DNA of 13,943 nucleotides from Candidatus Nanosyncoccus nanoralicus. GTDB lineage: Bacteria; Patescibacteriota; Saccharimonadia; Saccharimonadales; Saccharimonadaceae. The notes beneath the pieces were generated by a model. That model was not told where the DNA came from and made no database searches. It saw only the letters and a list, made by a program, of their open reading frames with translations. The first letter of the stretch is position 1. Each line of letters begins with the position of its first letter. A program made the position numbers and the translations under genes. Shown here in pieces: positions 1 to 5,869 of the stretch. The stretch lies in assembly GCF_004138405.1 (NCBI RefSeq), contig NZ_PRLL01000016.1, forward strand, positions 1 to 13,943, written 5' to 3'.

Positions 1-23
1 TTCTAGTCCAGTCGGAACCACCA
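1..23 (+). tRNA. 3' end of a tRNA gene (partial, cut by window edge) or a tRNA-derived attachment fragment
   Basis: Bases 1-23 fold into the register of a tRNA 3' end: a 7-nt T-loop (TTCTAGT, 1-7), the 3' strand of a 5-bp T-stem (CCAGT, 8-12), the 3' strand of a 7-bp acceptor stem (CGGAACC, 13-19), discriminator A (20) and encoded CCA (21-23). The 5' part lies outside the window, so the isotype cannot be read; its acceptor 5' strand should be GGTTCCG. One oddity is T at position 57 of the T-loop (base 4), where functional tRNAs almost always have a purine. That may mean a degenerate copy, for example an att remnant, rather than an active gene. The reverse strand reads MVVPTGLE, which resembles the spurious peptides that arise when tRNA genes are translated. 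Confidence 0.7.
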
Positions 24-227
24 TATAGAAATTATTCATATCAATGAGGGCTTCTAAATCTTGTTTTAAGATGTAAGCGGCCTTATTTTTTATTGTGATT
101 TTTAGTATTCAAGAAATCTTCCTCAGTGAGTGGTTATAGACATAGAGTCTTTGATAAGATTATCTAATTCTTGAACATCTTTATCTAAGTCGTAAATGAA
201 AATCTCTCTGAGGGACTTTTGGTTCAA
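1..227 (-). pseudogene. Frame-shifted coding debris next to the tRNA end (unidentified)
   Basis: On the minus strand three consecutive protein-like patches lie in different frames. The first runs from a TTG at 227 to a TGA at 123 (34 codons, including REIFIYDLDKDVQELDNLI). The second runs from about 130 to a TAA at 83 (LTEEDFLNTKNHNKK). The third is open from about 108 to base 1 and runs into the tRNA end (YILKQDLEALIDMNNFYM). The amino-acid composition looks coding and the patches follow one another, which fits one gene tail broken by two frameshifts. The family is not recognisable. A recombinase C-terminus running into its own tRNA attachment site would fit the location, but no catalytic motif is visible. 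It could also be ordinary intergenic DNA that is open by chance. Confidence 0.35.
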
Positions 228-229
228 AA

Positions 230-511
230 CTAGTTAACTATATGTATTGCAAATCGAACCCTTGATACGGTTTCGTTTCTTGTTCCAGTTCTACTAGAAG
301 TTTCTCCATCTACTCTTGCAATCTTTATATTGCCACTACCTTTTATTTTATTCTCTTTTGAATCCTCTGTTGAAACTACTACTGCGAGGTCAAATTCTAC
401 TGGCTCTTTTATATATGTATCGCCAGACCTGAGGCCTCCAATATAAGACGTTTTTACTAAATTTGCCCTTACCTGATCTATTGTTGTTTTAACAAACTCC
501 TCTATATTCAT
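230..511 (-). CDS. Small trypco2-like (trypsin-co-occurring domain) protein, third gene of the R-M operon
   Basis: A 93-aa protein when started at the ATG at 509-511. It has an amphipathic N-terminal helix (MNIEEFVKTTIDQV), a beta strand VEFDLAVVVSTE, a Gly/Lys linker (KGSGNIKIARVDG) and a C-terminal strand SRVRFAIHIV. This order matches the trypco2 family as I recall it: helix, 'EFDVAV-V', glycine-rich loop, then 'SRIKFSV'. That small domain is found with trypsin-like proteases and NTPase-based conflict systems. No catalytic residues are apparent, so it is probably a binding or adaptor module. An upstream TTG (518-520) is possible but lies only 2 nt from the AGGAG at 523-527, while the ATG lies 11 nt from it. 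The gene starts 14 nt after the endonuclease stop, so it is very likely co-transcribed with the methyltransferase and endonuclease. Its exact role is unknown. Family call moderate, gene call good. Confidence 0.65.
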   Translation of the reverse strand: MNIEEFVKTTIDQVRANLVKTSYIGGLRSGDTYIKEPVEFDLAVVVSTEDSKENKIKGSGNIKIARVDGETSSRTGTRNETVSRVRFAIHIVN

Positions 512-525
512 TTTAGTCAATTCTC

Positions 526-1635
526 CTAGCCAAAGTATTTATCAATTAACTTTTGCAATCGTTCTTTATGCGTCGGCTGCAATTCCGTATCTTTTTCTAC
601 TAATTCAGTATATTTATCTAGAAAATCTTTTGGATTAGAGATAAGCCGCAAGTAATATTTTAATGATGAATATAGACCATTTATAATTAATTGACAACCA
701 TGTTCTTGTTGAATCTCGAATGTTAGTTGCGAATTTCTATCTATATCTTCTGTTTTTTGTTCTACTCCAGATAGGATATAGTATCTTTCTACTCCAAATT
801 TATTAATTTTTTCATAAGCCACTTGAATAATCTGTGGAGTTACAGGTTTGTCCAATTTTACTTCTACAGCTTCGAAAATACTATTATCACTTCTAGCTAC
901 TTCAATATCGCCAGCACTTTTCGAGGTTCTATCAGAAGCCGTATGGCTCCCAAGTTTCAAAAGGTGACAATCTTTATATCTTCCCATCTCTGGCACGATA
1001 ATTGAATAAATTGTATAAAAAGCTAGCACTGGCAACTTCGATCCACCGTGCGTATTGTATTTCGTAGTAAAATGGTCTTTCAGCATATCCACGACAGCTT
1101 CTATACGTATATCATCTGTACCTACTCTAGTTATTTCGATTTTATTATTTTCACGGTATTCTATTCCACCGTGCAAAAGCGCCAATAATACCTTTTCCGC
1201 CTCATTATCACTCTCTTGAATTTTTGCCACAACTCTGAGAAACGAGTTCTTTAATTCAACTGGAGTAATCATTCCGTTGAAGTTCATATCAAATGAGTAA
1301 TCTTGTTCTAAGCTACGAGTTAACCAACCACTTTCAGCCATAGATGGTAATGATAAGTCCTTTAACACCGGCGTAACGTATTTAGTATCGAAACTTCTAC
1401 CAGAAAAACCATTTGGTAAATTAATCTTATGTTGCCTAATATCTTGCTCTGGATGTAAGGTTTTATATAATGCTAAGGTTACCAAGACCGTATAGACACC
1501 CTTGTTTTTATTAACTCTATCTAATATCAATTCCATATCGACTTTTATATCATCCTGCACTAAGCATTTTTCTTTTAATGCACGACCATAGTAGCCGACT
1601 AATTTACTTTTTGGGTTTCCAGCATCTTCTATCAT
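526..1635 (-). CDS. Type II restriction endonuclease, PD-(D/E)XK, possibly SacI-like
   Basis: A 369-aa protein. Its ATG overlaps the methyltransferase stop by 4 nt (ATGA), which implies translational coupling and a cognate R-M pair. The C-terminal half carries a plausible PD-(D/E)XK core: D243 in AGDIEVA, then E258 and K260 in EAVEVK, followed by a helical segment. The N-terminal half includes GRSFDTKYVTP (79-89) and ESGWLTRSLEQ (101-111), which recall the SacI-type endonuclease family; that assignment is from memory and is not certain. The enzyme should cut unmethylated DNA at the site protected by the adjacent C5-cytosine methyltransferase. If it is SacI-like the site could be GAGCTC, but specificity cannot be read from sequence. 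The gene is AT-rich compared with the downstream housekeeping genes, which fits horizontal acquisition. It appears intact and full length. Confidence 0.75.
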   Translation of the reverse strand: MIEDAGNPKSKLVGYYGRALKEKCLVQDDIKVDMELILDRVNKNKGVYTVLVTLALYKTLHPEQDIRQHKINLPNGFSGRSFDTKYVTPVLKDLSLPSMAESGWLTRSLEQDYSFDMNFNGMITPVELKNSFLRVVAKIQESDNEAEKVLLALLHGGIEYRENNKIEITRVGTDDIRIEAVVDMLKDHFTTKYNTHGGSKLPVLAFYTIYSIIVPEMGRYKDCHLLKLGSHTASDRTSKSAGDIEVARSDNSIFEAVEVKLDKPVTPQIIQVAYEKINKFGVERYYILSGVEQKTEDIDRNSQLTFEIQQEHGCQLIINGLYSSLKYYLRLISNPKDFLDKYTELVEKDTELQPTHKERLQKLIDKYFG

Positions 1636-2678
1636 AGATTATATTGCTCCTTTATTTGTTTATAAACAGCTTCTATCATCGGAATGGCAACTGAATTTCC
1701 AATTTGCTTATAACAAGACGAAAGCTTGCTATTTTTCTTAAAGCTTTTTGGGAAACCTTGCAATTTATAACACTCATCCACGGTTAATTTTCTAACTATC
1801 TTTCCATCATAAATCCAGAATCTTCCTGAAGTTTCTTGTGACGGTAAAGTAGGGTGTGTCCCATTTATATGATAAATTCTGTTTGGCTGTTTATGTACTC
1901 TAGATAAATACTCGGTTCCTGGTCTGACGCCAACTGTCCTCATTTTTTTATTTCTATAGCCACAGAATATAAGACCAGAATCTTGTTCATGCCACAGTTC
2001 TTTTGGCAAAATAGTATAGTCTTTCGGGTCCAAAATTTCAAAATTACCAGTTTTGTCTAAAATACTTTTAATCTTAGTCCTTTGCTTCGTCTCTAATTTA
2101 GAAAAATCAAATTCTTTTTCCTTATTGGCAATTATAATTATACGTTCACGATTTTGCGCCGTACCAAAGTCTTTTGCATTTAAGACCTTCCAAGAGGTTT
2201 TATAACCAATATCATTTAATGACTGTAAAATAACCCTTAATGTATTTCCGTGGTCATGATAAACAAGTTGCTTAACATTCTCCAGAAAGACTACTTTTGG
2301 CTGTTTTGTTTTTACTATTTCTAATACATTAAAAAACAACGTTCCTCTGGTGTCAGCAAATCCTCTTTGCTTACCAGATATAGAAAAAGGCTGACACGGA
2401 AAACCGGCACATAAGATATCGTGGTCAGGTATCGTTTTTGGGTCAATCTTTGTTATGTCACCGGCAAATAATTTTTCTTCGAAAAGAGTGTTTTTACCTG
2501 ATGACAATTCAAAGATGTGAGGAGATATTTTTTTAAAATTATCAGTGTAAGTTTTTCTACATTCATCATCCCATTCTGAAGAAAAAACACACTCCGCTCC
2601 TTGACGGTGCAACGCAAAATGAAAGCCACCTATTCCAGCAAATAAATCAATAAAAGTAGTTACTTTACCTCCATTCAT
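1632..2678 (-). CDS. DNA (cytosine-5-)-methyltransferase of the type II R-M system
   Basis: From the ATG at 2676-2678 this is a 348-aa C5-cytosine methyltransferase with its motifs in order: motif I FIDLFAGIGG (9-18) for AdoMet binding, motif IV GFPCQPFS (92-99) with catalytic Cys95, motif VI ENV (133-135), motif VIII QNRERI (175-180), a variable target-recognition region (about 200-310) and motif X GNSVAIP (from 327). It should protect host DNA from the co-transcribed endonuclease. A TTG at 2712-2714 would add 12 residues (MPYLCLYYIIAG) but would lie inside the divergent hydrolase gene; the family normally begins a few residues before motif I, so the ATG is preferred. No strong Shine-Dalgarno is present (only CAGG directly before the ATG). 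A TATCAT box 7 nt upstream of the ATG suggests a leaderless or near-leaderless mRNA. The gene appears intact. Confidence 0.95.
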   Translation of the reverse strand: MNGGKVTTFIDLFAGIGGFHFALHRQGAECVFSSEWDDECRKTYTDNFKKISPHIFELSSGKNTLFEEKLFAGDITKIDPKTIPDHDILCAGFPCQPFSISGKQRGFADTRGTLFFNVLEIVKTKQPKVVFLENVKQLVYHDHGNTLRVILQSLNDIGYKTSWKVLNAKDFGTAQNRERIIIIANKEKEFDFSKLETKQRTKIKSILDKTGNFEILDPKDYTILPKELWHEQDSGLIFCGYRNKKMRTVGVRPGTEYLSRVHKQPNRIYHINGTHPTLPSQETSGRFWIYDGKIVRKLTVDECYKLQGFPKSFKKNSKLSSCYKQIGNSVAIPMIEAVYKQIKEQYNL

Positions 2679-2685
2679 ACCTGCA

Positions 2686-2691
2686 ATGATA
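2686..2691 (-). promoter_or_regulatory. Possible -10 box for the R-M operon
   Basis: On the minus strand TATCAT (one mismatch to TATAAT) ends 7 nt before the methyltransferase ATG. It overlaps the plus-strand -10 box of the hydrolase gene, so the two divergent promoters would compete for the same DNA. A TATATT further upstream is an alternative. No convincing -35 was found. Confidence 0.35.
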
Positions 2692-2695
2692 TAAT
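2687..2695 (+). promoter_or_regulatory. Extended -10 promoter (TGnTATAAT) for the DUF2974 hydrolase / rRNA methyltransferase pair
   Basis: The exact sequence TGATATAAT ends 12 nt before the hydrolase ATG at 2708, predicting a 5' leader of about 5-6 nt with no room for a Shine-Dalgarno site. No -35 match is seen at 17 nt, as is common for extended -10 promoters. It overlaps the opposing promoter candidate of the R-M operon. Confidence 0.65.
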
Positions 2696-2707
2696 ATAAA
2701 CATAAAT

Positions 2708-3829
2708 ATGGCAAATATTAATGATTATTTGAGAGTAGCGGGGACACAGAAAATTTCAAAGAAAGCACCTTTTTCTGAAGCCGATCAGCTGATTTTGGCG
2801 CGAATTTCTTATTTGCCGTTTCATAAAATTAAACTGGGCTTATTTGAGACAATTGCATCGGTAGCGGATAAAATGTATGAGCTGCCAGCTTCGGCTTTTG
2901 GCTGGCCAGATGATCGTAAGTTAATTGAATTACTCGGACAGTCAAGGCGTTTTAATAAAATGCGCATCAGTAATTTCGTGCGTCACAACGATGAGACACT
3001 CGAAAAACAGTTTTCTGCCGTCACTATTCACTTGAATCTTCGGAGAGCATATCTTTCCTTTTATGGGACTGATAGTTCCCTGACTGGTTGGAAGGAAGAT
3101 TTCAACTTAGCCTTTCTTGATAATATTCCTGCCCAGATCGAAGCGCTTGAATATCTTAAAAAAGTTAGCCTCAAGTTTTTTTGGAAGAAGTTATACCTAG
3201 GAGGGCATTCTAAGGGTGGGCATGTATCAATCTTTGCCGCCATTCATGCTGCGGACCATGTTCAAAAAAGAATCCAGGCTGTTTATAACTATGATGGACC
3301 AGGAATTCGCAAGGACTTAGTCGAACAAGACTTAGGTTCTTTTAAAATCCTTGAGCGAATCAATACTTTTGTACCGCAAGAATCAATTATTGGGCGTCTG
3401 TTTGAACACCGTGAAGGACTGATGATCGTACATAGTACTGCGAAGAATGTTTATCAACACGATATTTACTCTTGGCAGATTGAGGGTAATAAATTGGTTC
3501 GCTCGAAAACGACAAAGCGCAGTAATATGATTAATCGTGCGATCAATCAATGGATGCAAAATGCTAGTCGCGAGGAAATAAAAATTTTCATCAACGGGAT
3601 GTTTGAAATTTTTTCATCAGTAGAACTAAATAATCCGATAGAATTAATGCGTGAATGGAAGCATTTTGGTCCTAAAATTCTAAAGGAATTTATGAATACA
3701 CCAAAGGAAAAGAAGAAGGCAATTTCCGACATTTGGTTAAAACTGGGTGAATCACTAATTCGCTCACAGATTGAGCAGAGCGAGATTCTAGCAAAATTTA
3801 ATAAGACTTTTAAGGTTCGGGGGAAATAG
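2708..3829 (+). CDS. Mbeg1-like / DUF2974 alpha/beta hydrolase
   Basis: A 373-aa protein with no signal peptide or membrane segment, so probably cytoplasmic. The pattern FYGTDSSLTGWKEDFNLAF (about 118-136), followed by PAQIEALEYL and the nucleophile elbow LGGHSKGGH around Ser168, is typical of the DUF2974 (Mbeg1-like) group of lipase-like alpha/beta hydrolases. Ser168 is the predicted nucleophile; the acid and His of the triad cannot be assigned by eye. The substrate is unknown; a lipid or other ester is the family-level expectation. It starts at an ATG a few bases after an extended -10 box, without a ribosome-binding site. Its stop lies 6 nt before the downstream rRNA methyltransferase, so the two form an operon. 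The C-terminal region (about 280-373) is helical and highly charged. Confidence 0.85.
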   Translation: MANINDYLRVAGTQKISKKAPFSEADQLILARISYLPFHKIKLGLFETIASVADKMYELPASAFGWPDDRKLIELLGQSRRFNKMRISNFVRHNDETLEKQFSAVTIHLNLRRAYLSFYGTDSSLTGWKEDFNLAFLDNIPAQIEALEYLKKVSLKFFWKKLYLGGHSKGGHVSIFAAIHAADHVQKRIQAVYNYDGPGIRKDLVEQDLGSFKILERINTFVPQESIIGRLFEHREGLMIVHSTAKNVYQHDIYSWQIEGNKLVRSKTTKRSNMINRAINQWMQNASREEIKIFINGMFEIFSSVELNNPIELMREWKHFGPKILKEFMNTPKEKKKAISDIWLKLGESLIRSQIEQSEILAKFNKTFKVRGK

Positions 3830-3835
3830 GCGTAG

Positions 3836-4477
3836 ATGCGAAAATTTCAATTGGATCAGAATTTCCTAAAAAGTCCAAAACTGGCATTATTTCTGATTGG
3901 ACACTCTAATATTAAGAAGCGAGATCTAGTGATTGACTTTGGCGCCGGCTCTGGCGTAATAACGAGCGCACTAGCAAGACGCTGCAAAAAAGTGATCGCT
4001 GTCGAAAAAGACCCGGAGACTGCAAAAAAATTGCGAGCAAACTTGGAGCGCCAGAAAATTTCTAATGTGGAAATTTTTGTGGATGATCTTAGGGAGCTAA
4101 AACTACCAAATGAACCTTACAAGATTTTTGCCAATCCGCCTTTTTCCTTGTCTGCCGAAGTATTTTATAAATTACTCAATTTAGAAAATCGGGATGGACA
4201 AATAGTTGAATTAGAAAATAAAAGCCATCGACGACCAGATGCGATTTATTTGATTCTACAAAAACAACTGGCCTTAAAATTAATTATTACAGAGAGACAC
4301 TATACCAGCCAACTCGGTAGGATTCTAGCTAAAAATTATGCGACGCGAATCCGATTGCCCCTAAAGGAGACTGACTTTACGCCGCCTCCACATGTACCGA
4401 CTGTTTTATTTGAGGCGAAGCAGTTTACTTTAGGCCTTGAGCCAGGAACCGCTCAACATAACTGTAATCCCAGCTAG
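3836..4477 (+). CDS. Erm/KsgA-like rRNA adenine N6-(di)methyltransferase, short form
   Basis: A 213-aa class I AdoMet methyltransferase of the rRNA adenine dimethylase superfamily. Visible features are DQNFL (7-11, the usual family opening), motif I DFGAGSGVIT (34-43), the acidic ribose-binding residue E57 in VIAVEKD, acidic DD (83-84) and motif IV ANPPF (99-103). Near the C-terminus, TDFTPPPHVPTV matches the family's conserved D-F-x-P-P-P-x-V segment. KsgA/RsmA is usually about 270 aa and has NLPY/NIPY in motif IV; this protein lacks most of the C-terminal domain and reads NPPF, so it is closer to Erm-type enzymes acting on 23S rRNA. Whether it confers macrolide tolerance or does housekeeping modification cannot be decided here. 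It is second in an operon with the hydrolase. Its last 53 bp overlap the 3' end of the convergent dsbA-like gene. Confidence 0.85.
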   Translation: MRKFQLDQNFLKSPKLALFLIGHSNIKKRDLVIDFGAGSGVITSALARRCKKVIAVEKDPETAKKLRANLERQKISNVEIFVDDLRELKLPNEPYKIFANPPFSLSAEVFYKLLNLENRDGQIVELENKSHRRPDAIYLILQKQLALKLIITERHYTSQLGRILAKNYATRIRLPLKETDFTPPPHVPTVLFEAKQFTLGLEPGTAQHNCNPS

Positions 4478-5204
4478 TATCAAAGCCAGAGGTTGCAAAG
4501 GAGCCAAATTTAAAGCTTGGCATACCACCTAAATTGTATCGCCCCATAAAAGTGGTGGCTTCAGCAGTATTTTGCTTAACCTTATCTAGCATTTTATGTT
4601 CAGATAAACATTCATTAAAGGAAGGATCGAGATTAACTTCTTTAGCAATGCTCTGCCAATATGCGGGAGTGAGATCCTTGATGGCTGGCGCATTTTTAGA
4701 AGTACCAATACCCTTACTTTGATAATCTTGCCAAAGGCGACGAATCACCTGGTGGTAGTAATCCCAGAATCTATTCTGTTCAGTAGCACAGGCCACAGCC
4801 TCGGCGCTCATTCTTGAAAAGCCATAGTGATCCATATTATTTTCAGACAAAAAGTCGGTGACACGTAGTTCAAAAACAATATCGTGATCTTTGAGATATT
4901 TCTCAAATTTTTCCTGATTCTCTAATGTGAGACGTGAGAAGACGGTACAATATGGACACATAACATCAGTTACCATGACATAATGATTTTTGGCGTTTTT
5001 ATTACCTAAAATCGTGCGTTCGTCGCGAATACTATTTAAATCTTGATTCTTGGGTGCGGAAGTAAGAGCTAATGCAAGAAAAACTACGATGATAGCACCA
5101 ATAACAATAAGACGAATAGCGCGGCTAAACATGCTGGGTCTAGTATGTTCTTCATAATCTTTAAAGTCAGTAGAATCTATTTGATGATGATCATTTTTAC
5201 TCAT
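4425..5204 (-). CDS. Membrane-anchored DsbA-like thiol:disulfide oxidoreductase
   Basis: A 259-aa protein with a short basic, His-rich cytoplasmic N-terminus, one membrane anchor (about residues 30-48) and an extracytoplasmic thioredoxin-fold domain. The active site is C83-P-Y-C86 in TDVMCPYCTVFS, followed by the helical insertion usual for DsbA/Thioredoxin_4 proteins and a cis-proline loop GGMPSF (226-231). Two further cysteines, C139 and C199, could form a structural disulfide. It should oxidise or isomerise disulfides in secreted or surface proteins. The ATG (5202-5204) has a good AGGAG site 6 nt upstream, and the first 8 nt (ATGAGTAA) overlap the end of the membrane CPTC gene, so translation is coupled and a functional partnership is likely. 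The 3' end overlaps the convergent rRNA methyltransferase gene by 53 bp. Confidence 0.88.
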   Translation of the reverse strand: MSKNDHHQIDSTDFKDYEEHTRPSMFSRAIRLIVIGAIIVVFLALALTSAPKNQDLNSIRDERTILGNKNAKNHYVMVTDVMCPYCTVFSRLTLENQEKFEKYLKDHDIVFELRVTDFLSENNMDHYGFSRMSAEAVACATEQNRFWDYYHQVIRRLWQDYQSKGIGTSKNAPAIKDLTPAYWQSIAKEVNLDPSFNECLSEHKMLDKVKQNTAEATTFMGRYNLGGMPSFKFGSFATSGFDTSWDYSYVERFLAQGLK

Positions 5205-5835
5205 GTTTTTCTCCTTCAGGTTCTTTTTGGGATTTTATTTGTTGATATTTTTCTGCCTCAGAAATTATATATGCCTCATAGCCAAGTTTTTGGAAAACGA
5301 AGAACGCCATAATTAACGATATAAGATTAAGAATCACGGAAACAGTACCGATTAACGCCAGCCCGGATGAGCCAAGGATCGAAATAAAAATAGGAGCAAG
5401 AAGCGCAGTACCACAGGTGGGACAACCAGAGCTTAATAGAAAGAAGCTGGCAATAATACCGGTACTTTGAAGATTATCGGAGAGATTCTGTTTGCGAAAG
5501 TGCAAGATAAAGAAAAGTAGGCCAATGAGTACTGATTGAACTAGATTAATTAACGACATAAAGAAGAAGTCCGGCAGGGTGCGGCCCACACCAAACACGG
5601 CAGCAACAGTATGAGCAATAAGGACAAGTTTTCCGCGTAAGTTGGAGAGTTGGAAGAGCTGCCAGTTGGCCGAACCAGCCGCAAAGAAATTGAGAAGAAA
5701 ACCAAAAACTAGAAGACAGATCAGGAACGGCCAAAGAAAATGGCGATTTCCAAAGAGGCTCGGAAGATTTTTGATTGCGTCATGGAGATGCGAGAAAAAC
5801 CGTCGAAAACGTCGCTTAATTGGCTGCTTTTTGAT
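5197..5835 (-). CDS. Polytopic membrane protein with CPTC motif, redox partner candidate; probable non-AUG (ATC/ATT) start
   Basis: The frame is open from 5844 to the stop at 5197-5199. Its first standard start is a GTG at 5596-5598 (133 aa), but the 79 codons upstream look coding. They give an Arg/Lys-rich N-terminus (KRRFRRFF), a hydrophobic segment FLWPFLICLLVFGFLLNFF and AGSANWQLFQLSNLRG, and lead back to a perfect AGGAGG at 5841-5846. ATC (5833-5835) lies 5 nt and ATT (5836-5838) 2 nt from that site. Counted from ATC the protein is 212 aa with about four or five membrane segments. A C138-P-T-C141 pair sits in LLSSGCPTCGTALLAP at a membrane edge, and the tail is charged. I do not recognise a named family. 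It overlaps the DsbA-like gene by 8 nt, so a role in moving electrons to or from that enzyme (as DsbB, VKOR or CcdA do elsewhere) is a reasonable inference. It lacks the second Cys pair of DsbB and VKOR. Confidence 0.7.
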   Translation of the reverse strand: MKKQPIKRRFRRFFSHLHDAIKNLPSLFGNRHFLWPFLICLLVFGFLLNFFAAGSANWQLFQLSNLRGKLVLIAHTVAAVFGVGRTLPDFFFMSLINLVQSVLIGLLFFILHFRKQNLSDNLQSTGIIASFFLLSSGCPTCGTALLAPIFISILGSSGLALIGTVSVILNLISLIMAFFVFQKLGYEAYIISEAEKYQQIKSQKEPEGEKHE

Positions 5836-5840
5836 AATTA

Positions 5841-5846
5841 CCTCCT
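5841..5846 (-). promoter_or_regulatory. Perfect Shine-Dalgarno (AGGAGG) without a following ATG/GTG/TTG
   Basis: The minus strand reads TTAGGAGGTAATTATC. It is the strongest ribosome-binding site in the window and lies directly before the open CPTC membrane-protein frame, but the codons at the proper distance are ATT and ATC. This supports initiation at a rare non-AUG codon, or a base change or error at the start codon. Confidence 0.75.
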
Positions 5847-5863
5847 AATTTTAGTTTAATTTG

Positions 5864-5869
5864 ATTATA
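5864..5869 (-). promoter_or_regulatory. Candidate -10 box (TATAAT) for the CPTC membrane protein / dsbA-like operon
   Basis: A perfect TATAAT on the minus strand overlaps the glyQS stop codon (GAGTTATAAT) and lies 17 nt upstream of the AGGAGG site. There is no upstream TG, so it is weaker than the other promoters here. The operon could also be transcribed by read-through from glyQS. Confidence 0.45.

Noticed and set aside
2679..2714. Longer methyltransferase start at a TTG (2712-2714)
   Set aside because: It would overlap the hydrolase start codon, adds a hydrophobic peptide foreign to the family, and has no better ribosome site than the ATG at 2678, which begins close to motif I as usual.
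3836..4477. Call as a standard KsgA (RsmA)
   Set aside because: Length (213 aa), missing C-terminal domain and NPPF motif fit an Erm-like or reduced form better, so no ksgA symbol was assigned.
5200..5598. Membrane protein starting at the GTG (5596-5598)
   Set aside because: The upstream in-frame sequence is protein-like with a membrane segment, and the perfect AGGAGG lies at 5841-5846; a GTG start would leave both unexplained. It remains possible as an internal start.
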